Source: Sipunculus nudus
Lineage: Eukaryota; Annelida; Sipuncula; Golfingiida; Sipunculidae
Reading direction: 5' to 3'
DNA: 64,000 nucleotides
Assembly (NCBI GenBank): GCA_026874595.1
Contig: CM049322.1
Location: 52,603,386-52,667,385 of the forward strand
In this document: positions 12,539 through 23,680 of the stretch, in pieces
Layout of the letters: every line of letters begins with the position of its first letter
Position numbering within the stretch: position 1 is the first letter of the stretch
Made by a program: the position numbers and the translations under genes
Notes under the pieces: generated by a model
The model's input: the letters and a program-made list of their open reading frames with translations, nothing else
Databases searched by the model: none
What the model was told of the DNA's origin: nothing

Positions 12539-12573
<35 letters not shown>
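12539..12573. repeat. (TA)n microsatellite
   Basis: A pure TA run of about 34 bp. Reading through it produces artificial Ile-Tyr peptides. Confidence 0.95.
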
Positions 12574-12575
<2 letters not shown>

Positions 12576-13114
12576 CCCGCTGTCTTGAAGAAAATGAGAC
12601 GATTCGCGTGTTCGCAGGGTTTTATAGACCCGGGCTTACAAATGCTGTGCCTGTCATCTCACCAGAGTACCATGGACCTATTGTAACATCTTCGCGATAG
12701 TGCTTACAATGAATTTATATTTGGCCCTTGGACCGTGATGCTTGTCACGCAGAACATGTAGGTCCATGTATGGACTACCTGAATGCATTCCGAGTGATTT
12801 CACAGTGAATGATACCGAGCGCGTCGGGCTGTGGATTGGCTGTGGGATCGGTGTTGGCGTTGTTATAGCAAATATGTCCATCGCATAAGGCGCCACGTCC
12901 TGATATTCAAATGAGGGTGAACTCCAGGTCTATAAAAATCCCAGTGATGCCATCATAAGATAATATCAGGGATTCATCATATGAACCGTAAAGGGTTAGT
13001 GAGAAGAGCTGGCACTGAGTTACGTCTATTGGTAGATTAGGACACGTTTTATTTTATGCATTTTTGCAGCAAACACAAACATTAAAGGCCTGGCAGGGCT
13101 ATTACATATAGCCA
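12574..13114. other. no gene recognised
   Basis: No exon or named repeat that I can support. Confidence 0.35.
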
Positions 13115-13115
13115 A

Positions 13116-13146
<31 letters not shown>

Positions 13147-13157
13147 CATATATATAT
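13115..13157. repeat. (CA)n(TA)n compound microsatellite
   Basis: A CA run passes directly into a TA run with one interruption. Confidence 0.9.
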
Positions 13158-13259
13158 CTCATTTGATCATTTAATTATTAAATTTCTTATCTTCATGGAA
13201 GCATAAGCTATCGATGTTCCTCTTAAACAGAAGCCGAGAGCAAACGAGGACAGACGAGG

Positions 13260-14010
13260 TATGCCTACTGCCCACTTTTTGGGGGGCCAAGTGTGTGCTT
13301 GTATGTTTGTGGATTCAAGGCTGTCGTGATTGTGCCAATGAAAGCATATATAGCTTAAACAGCAACATTTTGTTGATAAAAGCAAACCAAATGCTGCATC
13401 TACATAATGGTACCACTAGTTATGCCGTGTTCACTTTTTAGGTGCACCATGACTGGCAGAAACATTATATACACTGTATGTACCGCTACCTGTAATAATA
13501 ATATACGTATGGTATTTCCATGCCTAACAATTTATTCATCAATAATATGCTGACGCAACTGCTCCAAGATAAAACATATAGATGACATCAGTAAGTTTGT
13601 CAATATGTGTAACCCATATCTAGATGGAGCAAAAGCTAGATGTTGACGCAACTGCCACGATGATCATATAATATATATAATTCTAATATATTTTTGTGTA
13701 CTCCCTCTATTTAGCGTTAATATAGCGTTACGATGATCATATAATATATATAATTCTAATATATTTTGTGCACTCCCTCTTTTTAGCGTTAATATTCCTG
13801 ATACATAAACAATTGTGCGGAAATGATTCTGCAAAGACAGGGGATCTGGGTATTTTCATTGGCTTACATCTTTTGCAGGGAGGAGTGAATGGTTATTTAC
13901 AATTCACGGCAAACCAATATAATTGGAAACGAGGGTCATCTGGTCATTTACATTTCGCACTGGTACTATTTTTCACTCAAGAAGGGGGACCAGGGTGGTA
14001 GGGATAGTTC
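13260..14010 (+). repeat. dispersed repeat family, copy C
   Basis: It shares AAGTGTGTGCTTGTATGTTTGTGG-like and GGCTGTCGTGATTGTG blocks with 14485-14535. Further downstream it shares the ACTGCTCCAAGAT and GGGATCTGGG blocks with copies A and B. It contains an internal 73-bp tandem duplication (13658-13730 and 13731-13800). No coding function is evident. Confidence 0.55.
13658..13800. repeat. 73-bp tandem duplication
   Basis: CGATGATCATATAATATATA begins both copies at 13658 and 13731, and both continue to an ACTCCCTCT.TTTAGCGTTAAT stretch. The copies are nearly identical, so the duplication is recent. Confidence 0.85.
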
Positions 14011-14484
14011 GTGGTGGGTTGATGCGAGTGGGGCTGGGAATTTCTTGCTATTGCAATTGGTTCCCATTTCATATTAACATATAGATAGGGCAAGAGTGAA
14101 ACGCAAAACCAAATAACCATACATGCAGGATCAATCAGAAAGAGTTTAATAAACCATTTCATTAAGATTTGTGACACCGCCTATTATTTGGCACAGTAAA
14201 GCCGGATTATCAAACTAAATGGAACAAGAAATGCAACATCGCCCAACGACAGGGTATCGTGTCTACTTTCACCATTTTAAATATTAAAAAGGCTTGATTC
14301 CTTGTTGATATAAAGGGCAAAAATTATAATGGAATTGGAACGGCATAAAAAAGGATCTTTGTCACTAAAGGGGAGACACTGTTTTTTCAACATTTATTAT
14401 TTGCAATTTTAAACAGTTGAATTTCTTCTTTAATTAAAAGGACGTAATTTCTTATCACTAATCATTCAGGTTGATATACCTTAC

Positions 14485-14650
14485 TTCTGTGGCTGGGCTT
14501 TGTGTTTGTGGACACAGCCAGGGCTGTCGTGATATGTAGTCAAACATTTTGGGAAAAAATCAAAATGCCCGACGGCCGCAATTTTTGATTTCGGATTCCC
14601 AATGATTTACACGTGGAGGACGAAAGAAACATATAAAATACATTCGCTCT

Positions 14651-14707
<57 letters not shown>

Positions 14708-14960
14708 TACTATAGATGGGGCATTGTCTGTGTAACAACAGTTATACTGACACAACTGTGATGACCGCTGAATTTGCCCGAAGATACAATTCGATCATTG
14801 ATGCCATATGTGTAACGTAAAATGTGTTTAGCATCAAATATCCTTAAAAGTTTACTAAATACTGTTGATTCTTATCTGTATCCTGGAGCCGGTTTAAGAC
14901 AAGTCGTGAACTTGCATCACTTACACCACAATATGTTACATATACACCGTGGTTGCCTTT
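14485..14960 (+). repeat. dispersed repeat family, copy D
   Basis: Blocks near 14550-14620, 14740-14830 and 14880-14950 match 11310-11390, 11420-11510 and 11520-11600 in the same order and orientation. A (TA)n run (14652-14705) is inserted in this copy only. Confidence 0.55.
14652..14705. repeat. (TA)n microsatellite
   Basis: An AT/TA run of about 53 bp inside dispersed repeat copy D. Confidence 0.95.
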
Positions 14961-15860
14961 ATATCGGCTGAATTTTTGCTGTTTTTTGTATTTTTAAAAG
15001 TTTCACGGGTTTCCTTTTTCACGCTCTATCATTAGTCTAGTAGTATATTTAATTTATCAGATATGAAACTTTAAACTGTAGTGACCAAATTATTTCATAA
15101 ACGGCTGATTTCACTATTATCTATGGCTTCTATTACTCCGTCCGGATATCGTATGTTCGAACAATCACAAACGGCTGAGCTGATGGCTGCGGGAAGCATT
15201 GGCCCCGCTGGCTGTAATAAGTTCAGGGCCAAGGATCAATCTAAACAACACACGTCATCAAGGTTTGAGAAACCATCCTGTGGCTACATGACCGTGTAAT
15301 AAGTTTGTTAAGGAAAACTTTCTTGATAAGGGTTTTTAACACATGTTAATTAAAAGATGAGTCGTAAACATATGATCAACCAACAGGGGACTCCTGTAGG
15401 TAAACCCCTTGTTGAAGGATCAAATACACGGTTGTGCTCAGAATAATTTAAGTGCTCTTATGGAAGAAAGGAACATTATTGATTTTTTCACAGTTAAAAT
15501 TTGAAGCCAAACATCATATTCCCCTATTCTACCGCAATCTGACCCAATCATGAACTGTGACCTTTCAATTATTTTTCAAATATTCTCGTCATCACTGACC
15601 AATCAAACATCGTTCAGCGCGTCATGATTTTAGCAGTGACAGCATTAGTCATTTATACAGTTACAAGGTGGTGCTAGTTTAGGTGGCAAATTTTATTCAT
15701 TAACAATAATTAAATATGGCACAATGTGAAAGAGTGCCTTCTACTAAATATTCATTTTATGGATATCATCTAGCTTGGCACACATACACGTAATTTTAAA
15801 TGTTACTTCCCGGCGGGCATTGACACTTTCGAGTCACATGCCGGCGGCAGGAAATACTGC
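14961..15860. other. no gene recognised
   Basis: No supportable coding or repeat feature. The last 60 bp become GC-rich toward the motif at 15866. Confidence 0.35.
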
Positions 15861-15865
15861 CGGGC

Positions 15866-15878
15866 GCGCCCCCTGGCG
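15866..15878 (-). promoter_or_regulatory. CTCF-like motif
   Basis: On the minus strand this reads CGCCAGGGGGCGC, one change from the vertebrate CTCF core CACCAGGGGGCGC. It sits in a short GC-rich island within AT-rich DNA. CTCF occurs across bilaterians, but binding here is only inferred from the motif. Confidence 0.3.
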
Positions 15879-15949
15879 TCAGCATATCAATGCAAATGGT
15901 CACGGTTTTTGCATCTAAGCCATTCGATATTATTATAAACTAGCTGCAC

Positions 15950-15966
15950 CCGTGGAAAATCCACGG
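15950..15966. other. short perfect hairpin
   Basis: CCGTGGA and TCCACGG are perfect 7-bp inverted arms around an AAA loop, preceded by ACTAGCTGCAC. Hairpins of this kind are common at the ends of some transposons. No element body could be assigned. Confidence 0.5.
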
Positions 15967-16737
15967 CTCTATCTGGTGCATATTTTTGTAATGAGCTGAT
16001 TGGTACTAAACTACGCATATTTTAATGCTAAGGTTTTTGCAGGAACTGTTGTCATTTGTTTCACTTATATGATATAAAGATTACTTCTGCTAGAATTCTC
16101 CAGGAACATCCTCCCCAAAAATATCAACATGAAAAGAAAAAATTTTCATTTCCAGAAATCATACAAAAATAAACTTTGGAAAGAGACGTGAGGCATATAG
16201 AGGGTGGACGGATTTTGTAAGTGAGAAGTTTTTTTTCGATTAACAGCATAGGTCCGACAGCTTCAATGATTGGGAAATAGATATAACGATTGTATAAAAA
16301 AAACAGTCTACCGTGAAATTATATGAAAGATACTTTGTATTAGTTGAAATTCAGGCGACATCATAAAACACGATGTTTATTCTGTGTAGTCAGTTGAGGG
16401 TATTGTCTAAGGCATGTTAACAGACACATGCGCTTTTTGTATACACATGCATATGTCGTTGAACTCTCTTGAACGCGAAACGTAAAAATGTCAAATTGAT
16501 AAAGATAGGCCCAGAAAAATATATTCCAACAGTATTAAAATTTTGGTTTAAGTATTGTAAATTGTCATGGGGTATTTAGGCCTGATGCAAAAGCTGAATT
16601 CCTGAAACAACTCTCCCAGATAAAAAGAAAGCAGTCGATATATTTCGATGAAAGCATTTAGCAAAGAAACCACTTCAGCCTTGGTTCGTTGCATTTTCTT
16701 TCAGCAAATTAACGCAAAAAAAGTAAAATACAGATTT
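15967..16737. other. no gene recognised
   Basis: AT-rich sequence without a supportable feature. Confidence 0.35.
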
Positions 16738-18065
16738 TGCTGAAAATTTGTAGAGGGGTAGAGTAAAACCGCGTCCGTAATCGATTATATTTTTGAAGGT
16801 TATCAGAATCACAATAATATTTTTCTTAAGTGCAATCATCAAAATTCCACAAAGGAATAATTATAAGGGACTGTTCCTTTGTCCCCGAGTAGAACCACCC
16901 ATTTGTATGCAGTTGTTCTGCCACTCGCCTGGTGAACCCGTGTTTCTGAACCATGACAATATTTTACTTGAAACGTGCACGTATGAACGAACAACTCATT
17001 ATTTGATTCTAGCGGGGGTTTCAAAGTTCCCAAGATATTGAAGACCCATAGAAGTGTGTGCAATCCTCGACCTTCCAACCCCCCGCCCCGAGGTTCCTTT
17101 TGAAAAAACAAAAAAAAAACACTTTTTATAAACAACCCATAAATCGGCCGAACTATTAAAATCATGGTTTTTATGGAAAGTACTTCTGAATGTGTAAAAG
17201 TCAGCATACCTGTAAACCTGTTAAACGGTGATTGTGTAAAGGGCCTCAGCTCTTTGGTCCACTCAACGGAAAAGTGCTCCCTATTAAAAGATATATGTGG
17301 ATATGTCTTCCGCGCTTGAATTTAAAATGTTTACTTCCTATTGACATTGTAAAATTCCTTAAAGGTGATATAATGGAAATGGGGGTCAGTGGTGATTACA
17401 GGTCGCCTCCTTGAAAAGCGTGACAGGCGAAAAATGTTTTTCTGAACATTTATAGAGGGTTAGGGTAAAGCCATATATGGTAATAAGAATCACCACAATA
17501 TATATTTTTTATGAACCATTATTACAAAGGACCGTTCCTTTGTCCCCGTGAGGAACCCACCCATTCGTATTTATTTGTTCTGCGACTCGCAATGTGAACT
17601 GAAGCATGACAGTGTTCACCCAGGAAACGCATACACCCGAACACATGACTGATATAAAAAAGGAGATTCTGATGGAGGTTTGTACGCCCTGACTACAGAT
17701 TCTAGTTTGTTGTCAGTTTATAGATGTACTGGTGATACTTTTTTCATGTTTCACCATCCCTACAGACAATGGACCTTAACAGATATATGTGGACCCCCCC
17801 CCCCACCCAAAAAAAACCCAAATGATAATTAAGTTGTAGGGCTTCTTTTTGAAAAAATAAATACTTCATAAAACACATGACTTGGCCGAATTTTTAAAAC
17901 CATGGTTATCATGGAAAGATATTTTTAATATATAAAAATCAACATAGCGGTAACCCATGTGGTCATGTGGTCTTTGGATTAAAAACCTTTACTTCCTTTT
18001 TAGAGAGAGAAAAAATCTCGTAACAATGGATATTGGGAATCAATGGGGGTTATAGTGGACCCGCG
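16738..18065 (+). repeat. ~0.7-kb imperfect tandem duplication
   Basis: Two ordered, diverged copies run 16738-17435 and 17436-18065. Matching landmarks are TGCTGAAAATTTGTAGAGGG against TTCTGAACATTTATAGAGGG, GGACTGTTCCTTTGTCCCCG against GGACCGTTCCTTTGTCCCCG, and the CATGGTT.T.ATGGAAAG stretches near 17163 and 17900. Copies share perhaps three quarters of their bases, with indels. ORFs are not conserved between copies, so the unit is probably non-coding or part of a transposon. Confidence 0.75.
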
Positions 18066-18618
18066 TGACCGCGCATTGCATGGAAATGCCTTTTTGGCAG
18101 GACATGCACTATGGCCACGGTCTTAACAGGCCAGTGAAAATCCCAAAGGCGCCTCCTGAAAAAAAACGTCATAGGCGTGGAGAACCTTGCAGCACAAAAG
18201 AAATAGAGGCACCTAATGGGGAAATATTAAAAAAATTAATTTTCAGCTTAATGGGGCATTATCCCGCAAAATAAAACAAACCTGTCCTAGAAGAGCGCAC
18301 CATCGAATCGTCTGCCGAATTTGGCGAGTCAAATCAGAACGAGAGCAGGTAAACCGTGGTCTAGAAAAAAACCAACTCCGTATTAATTATAAGAATGGGG
18401 CCCGTTACTCTCCCTGAATCACGTAAAGTATATGAACCGGGTTGATGAACATCACTACGTGGTTGAATATTTATCTCAAGTGTCGCCAACTATCGGCAGC
18501 TTCTGATATTAATGATTATGGGCTGGTATATATCCATTCAAAACTGTTTCAATTACGCGGTCAGAGAGGGACCGTGAATATCGCGAATTGAAACCACCGA
18601 AAATAAGAAGACAACCAC
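18066..18618. other. no gene recognised
   Basis: A 69-codon plus-strand ORF starts at 18065 but has no domain or splice support, so I do not call it. Confidence 0.3.
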
Positions 18619-18619
18619 C

Positions 18620-18659
<40 letters not shown>
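18620..18659. repeat. (TA)n microsatellite
   Basis: A pure TA run of about 40 bp. Confidence 0.95.
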
Positions 18660-18662
<3 letters not shown>

Positions 18663-18980
18663 ATTCCTTTCTTTCTGTACTAATAGATAGTTTCTGTGCT
18701 ACATGAAGAAAATCTCACATTGTTAGTAGATCAAATCCCTTATATGGCTTTAATTAAAGTATTTAGTTAACTTTATGAACATGGTTAAGTTCAACATCCA
18801 CCAACAGTCAGCAAAAACCAATTGATCACTATCATTGATAAAAGGAGACGCGGCAGTTGGGGCCCTTTAACAAAAATCAATATCCTACAAATATGGGGCT
18901 GACCCTTATATCTCCAAACCCGCAAAGCGCTGTAAGACTGCTTCTGGCAATGAATTATGTAACCCCTAGTAAACGGATAC

Positions 18981-19168
18981 CTGCCAATTAAATGATAAAT
19001 AAGTGGCCAATAGCAATATGACTTTTGTCAGATACAGTAGATATAATCTTATAAGCCTTATATCTGATTTGAGATTGACGAAGCCCATGATACTGGCCGT
19101 GTACCCGAACACAGTGGCGATCCCGACGAGTATGTAGAAGGAAAACGTTGCATTTGCATTTGTGTAGA
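18981..19168 (-). CDS. tetraspanin-like two-transmembrane exon
   Basis: Between an acceptor TTGGTCAG and a donor TGGCAG|GTATCC the minus strand is open for 62 codons. It encodes two hydrophobic segments: FYILVGIATVFGYTASIMGF, then a short charged turn (KSDIR), then LIRLYLLYLTKVILLLATYL. Spacing and the G.....GF turn resemble transmembrane segments 2 and 3 of tetraspanins. The exon begins in phase 1 and ends in phase 0. A possible upstream exon (about 19374-19440, ending VLAYSG at a strong TTCAG|GTAAGA donor) ends in phase 1 and so is compatible. The CCG-bearing large loop exon was not found, so family and intactness are uncertain. Confidence 0.35.
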
Positions 19169-19303
19169 CTGACCAATGGGTATTGCGAAGTTGTGAATAT
19201 AATGTATATATAAGAATAAACTGCGTATCAAAGTGTTGAATATCAGTTGACCGACCATTGCTTGAATAAACCGACCCACAGCACGACTTTATTGCACATA
19301 TAT

Positions 19304-19304
19304 T

Positions 19305-19343
<39 letters not shown>
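19304..19343. repeat. (TA)n microsatellite
   Basis: A TA run of about 38 bp with a TGTGTGTATGTG shoulder, lying in the possible intron between the two tetraspanin-like exons. Confidence 0.95.
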
Positions 19344-19347
<4 letters not shown>

Positions 19348-19765
19348 GTGTGTATGTGTTATAATACCTATCTTACCTGAATATGCCAAAACTCGTTTTG
19401 TTAATATCTTTCGCGAATAAAGCATAACGTTTTCCTGATTGTTGCTCTTACACTATCCCACGAAAGTGCAAAACCAGTCAAAAGTGTACCTGTTTTAAAA
19501 GAAAGCTAACTTTGATCAGGAATTTACTCCGGAATACAGAAGATAGGTTCACTTGCGTAATGTGTGACAAAGAGTTCTGCTTTCTAAAAATATAAAGTCG
19601 CTATGAAGAACTGCCGCTATTGAGAAAGTATTCTGTTCTTTGTGCAATCGAAAAATACAATTAGTTGAAACTCGAACAACATGTGGAAATGAAAACAAAG
19701 CAACCAAAATATATTTGATGTAGTCTGGCTCTAACTGCTACGCTGCCTAACTGAAGTAAGGCCTA

Positions 19766-19990
19766 TTAAATTTGGAATCGTAAAATGTCTCTGGCCAGTT
19801 TGGCCCTCGCATAGTTATATTTATACCAAGATATGGCATTGATCTTTTGAAATTTCCCGTATATTGCTTTTACAATGGTGACAAGGACATTCACTTCATT
19901 TGCATCAATGGCCCTGGAGAAATTTTCAGTTCCTTCATGTACACAAGTTACCAACTCACGTCGATTAATGTCTCCTTTGTTTTGTTAAAC
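19766..19990 (-). other. unassigned coding-like terminal ORF
   Basis: The minus strand is open for about 70 codons, including GTENFSRAIDANEVNVLVTI and ending WYKYNYARAKLARDILRFQI then TAA. Composition is protein-like with few low-complexity stretches. I do not recognise a family. It could be the last exon of the gene whose other exon-like pieces lie at 20060-20380, but this is speculative. Confidence 0.25.
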
Positions 19991-20059
19991 TTGTTTTGTT
20001 ATTTGATGAATCATTATGATGGTCAAAAATAAAAAGTAATTAAAGTGAAATGTAAAATC

Positions 20060-20380
20060 CTACCGTTCCAATTGAAGTGCTTGAACATACAATTAGACTT
20101 GCCCAGACGGTGCACATTTCGGGTTACCATATGCTTAACTTTTTTGGAGGTAGTGTCATCTGGCGGGAAATCTATAAATTATCCTCTGTTCGGCACGTTT
20201 GTCAATGATACCAATAAGCACAGATCTGTGTCTACCAAGACACAGTAGCAGGTGTTATTAAGCTTCACCTGGTATGGTTGAATTTCAAGGTAAGGAGTGT
20301 TATAGGGGTTGATGAGTTTAATTCTATAACTATTTTTGAGTAAAAAAGTGATGTTGGTGGTCTTTCCTAATCCCATCATA
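20060..20380 (-). other. unassigned exon-like ORFs (two)
   Basis: Two minus-strand open stretches have splice-like borders. The first (about 20270-20360) ends YLEIQPYQ at a strong donor CAG|GTGAAG. The second (about 20059-20175) runs from an acceptor TTTATAG through PDDTTSKKVKHMVTRNVHRL to a donor AACG|GTAGGA. A P-loop-like string (MGLGKTT) in the first is too weak to call. Function unknown. Confidence 0.2.
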
Positions 20381-20689
20381 GTACAAAATCAATGATTTCA
20401 AACTTTTTCCTCTCATTTTTCTTCTGAAATCTTTCATTTTGCTTCTCTTGCAATAGTAATCAATTGTATACATCTATCTACACATTGTAGTTGCAAATTT
20501 GAATTACGCGATCTATGCTAAAAAATTAAGCATTTTAGCACACATATTAAAATGGGTCTTCTGGCATCGCATGGGATGCAATATCACATCCTTGACCAAC
20601 TTAAGCAATGATAACATTATTGTAAAGTACACTGGACATTTACTCCCACTCACGTTTAGGTCATATCACCTGTGTACAGTTGGGTACAG

Positions 20690-20990
20690 GTTGTTTATGT
20701 ATAGTTTCATCGAGCTGGGCAGGGTTAGCTTGGCGTCCTTGTGCTCATATGTAGGATGACCATGATAGTGTGACACGTATAAAACAGTTAAAGAAGCTGG
20801 TAGAAAGCTGCGTGCGACACTGTAACGCTTCAATGAACTCGTCCACTCCTCTAATAGGTATATCTGGAAGGCATATAAACATTGCATCCAGTATTCGGTC
20901 TCTGGGAATTCCCCTATCAGCTGATAGACCGGTACCATGCACATAAAGAATAAAATCTACAACACCTGGCCTCAGAGAACTTTTTTACTT
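20690..20990 (-). CDS. CARD-like (death-fold) exon fragment
   Basis: One minus-strand frame reads LRPGVVDFILYVHGTGLSAD, then IPRDRILDAMFICLPDIPIR, then GVDEFIEALQ. The pattern fits CARD helices: a VDFIL helix, a GLS turn, a basic RDRIL helix, then L....P.RG.DEFIEAL for helices 4 and 5. The frame stops within about 35 codons, no clear donor is visible, and a hAT end (21006) lies directly upstream, so this is probably a truncated or disrupted exon. It is not closely similar to the CARDs at 31-33.7 kb. Its order relative to the NACHT gene suggests a local family of death-fold genes. Confidence 0.35.
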
Positions 20991-21005
20991 ATTATTGGCT
21001 GGACT

Positions 21006-23680
21006 CAGAGGCGGATCCAGGATGTTGTAAGGGGGGGGGGCTCTCAGACCTTTGGATGAAACTCGTGACTTAGGAATTCATTTAAGGCAACCATCGCACT
21101 TGCTGAATGCAGAGTATGACTTAACAAAACGTAACCATGTTTAATGCTTTTTATATCTGGAACTGTTTTTTTTTTCATACAGTAATGAGGAAGCTGTAAG
21201 CAAAGTATTAAGATAAACAATATTTCTGTAAGCAAGTCTAAGACAAGCGTATTTCTTTATTGGTACACAGTTCAGGCATCCTGGAAAATGTTTTCCAGGA
21301 TCATTCCCCTTTTGTTCCGCAGGGCAAATCTGTTGATAAGTTGATCAACATTCAAACGGAGAGCTCTTTTGCGATGGCTCAGCATTAGTGCTAACCCAGT
21401 AAGCATATTCTCACCAATGGTTGACCTTAAGAAGTTTTTTCAGGCGACGGGGCTGGCTGAAACTACGTTTGGATTAAGCACTCGTAACTGGAAATACTGC
21501 GAGGACTTGCAAATCCCTATGCAGGTTTGGATAACATGACTGCTTACAGGCAGCAAGGGCACCTTGTACTTAGCTGCAGGTTCTCTGTTTGATTTCCATT
21601 TCGTATTCCAGAGATGGAGTTCCTGTTCAAAGTAACCTGCGTCTGGGAGGTCAGGCATAAAGTACTGTAGGTTACTTGTTGTTGCGGACTGTTTCACCAT
21701 CATCTTTGGAATCAGTTTCATGGTCATCAATGCTTGTTTTTTCATTGTCGTGAATCGGCTGTCGAATTCTGCCAGAAACGTATCTAAGAAGGACACCGTG
21801 ACATTAAGTTTGAAATATTCCTCTGGGTAGCTCGCAGGTACGTTTGAACGCAGTGTTTGCCGCCGTTCAACTCTTTGCATGGTTGGTTGGACATTTACCT
21901 TACTGGCAACTGCACAGGCCTCCATAAACCACTGCTTGTGGTAGATATCAATCTCTGTCCGTATCTCATTTAGGGTCGTCTGTACAGTGTTGACCATGCC
22001 AAAGCCGCTTACGACGTCCATCTCTCGTCCCTGTGATTGTGTTGATAGAGATTTTCAGTACCCAAGCGCTTTATTTGCAGTGATCAGTGCAGAGATAAAA
22101 TCAAATTTTGTGATGCCATTCAAGAAACTGTTGGCATATGCGGCAGATTTACCGTTGAACTGTCCACTTAGACTGATTTTCTCCAGTGCCATCACTATAG
22201 CTTCAAACAAATCAAGAAAAACTTTCAAAAGCACCTTTCCACCCACCGGGTCTTGCAAAGCTGCTTGAGTTTCCTAGGCTGAGGTGCCTGTGGACCCAAC
22301 TCTTTAAATAGATCATCTACCTGCTCAGATAAGCATTTTTTACGTTTACATGAGAAGTCAAAGAATTTTACAACTTCACCGGCTGTTGCCATCATGTTGC
22401 GGATGCTGCTGACCTCATGGCATCCAGCAACAATCACTAGATTGAGCTGATGGTTAGCACACCAAAAATGCAGAGCCCTTGGATACAACCTCTCAATTCG
22501 AGGACCGTTCCTTTGCATTTGCAAGCCTTGTTTTCCGCTCCGTCATAACACTAGCCCCGAATGTTGATAGGATCAAGCCCGATTCTCTCAACAATTTCAA
22601 GGATAACATCTGACAGATGCTCACCAGTGGTATCAATGCAACCCATGAAGCATTCTTTAATCGAACTGTGCTTGTCCCCCAACTGTGCTTGTCCACGTAG
22701 CGCACAACCAGTGTCGGTTTTTCCTGGTTGGATATATCTTGAAGCTCATCTGCACTTATGCTAAAGACGTTTGTGCCTTCTTTTATTTCTTGTATAATTT
22801 CGGACAAAATTTCATCTCCGATCAGCTGTATCAGTTCATTTTGGATGGTTTTACTTTTGTATGTAGCATTTTTTACCTTCCCTGAAATGTTCTTCCAGGA
22901 CATTGTTTCAACATTCTATTTTGAAGTTCAGCAGAGACTGAAAGTTCCCTGGATTATGACCTGGTTGGTCCGTGTACCTCGCGTCATCTCGATGACCCCT
23001 GAAGAGAAGGCCTTGCACTCCAAGGAATAACACAGTTTTGATAACAGATCTTATTACTGCAGTATTTTTCTGAATTTGCCTTTCTCTTTGGCTGTCTATT
23101 TGACTACGCACATCCATGTTCCTTGCAACATGTCCTCTGAAGCTGTTACATTTTGCCAAAGTGTCTTTGTGTTTCTCATACCCTGTGCTACCTTTGGTTT
23201 TATCCTGTCGTATCCCAAGAAAGTGACGGCTATATTATCAATTGCATCCTCCCAGTTACGAAATCCAGGTGAGACTAAGTGAGATACAGAGCCTGATGGG
23301 CCTGCAGTACTAAACAACACACATGGCAGACAATATGAAACATCTTCAGATTGGCTATACACCAGACCTTTGAACTGAGTAAGGCATTGTAAGTTAAAGG
23401 ACCTCATTTGTTTCCCAAATTTCTGCGATTTAAATTTGTATTCTGGACCAGGTACAAACACGTGCTCGAATATTTCAATCTTTTGACTAGCAGATAGGTT
23501 CTTGGCTGTTCGTGCATGACATGCAATATCCCATTTTTGTACAAATGGCGTCGGATGGGAAGATGAGCAAGGCAAGGCAGAAGAAACTGTTGCTGGATTT
23601 TCTTCTTTGAACACAGGTTTACTAGGCCCTAGGCAATTAGAACATGGCACATCGGAATCTACATGAAAAGAGGTCGATGT
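21006..23680 (-). mobile_element. decayed hAT transposon (ZMYM1-like)
   Basis: A hAT-type end CAGAGGCGGATCCAGG followed by a G-run lies at 21006. About 270 bp inward is the stop codon of a degenerate hAT transposase read from the opposite strand. A second candidate end (GGATCCGTCACTT) lies at 25601-25613, but the flanking 8-mers do not match as a target-site duplication, so the right boundary is unknown. Confidence 0.75.
21272..23660 (-). pseudogene. hAT transposase pseudogene, TTF zinc finger / DUF4371 type
   Basis: The coding sequence is recoverable only in pieces with several frame changes. Around 23100-23650 is the N-terminal TTF-type zinc-finger region (CNLQCLTQF-like and YCLPCVLFS strings). 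22493-22903 covers the DUF4371 region (FSISADELQDISNQEKPTLV). 22225-22524 carries ALHFWCANHQLNLVI. 21272-22021 ends with the hAT C-terminal dimerisation segment (RSTIGENMLTGLALML...ENIFQDA). At least five frameshifts and stops make it non-functional. The order and motifs are those of the ZMYM1-like hAT group. An acceptor-like TTTTCATGTAG lies just upstream of the first residues. Confidence 0.85.

Noticed and set aside
12117-12539. 140-codon plus-strand ORF
   Set aside because: No ATG-initiated start in good context, no domain, no splice sites and no conservation seen in other repeat copies; plausible by chance.
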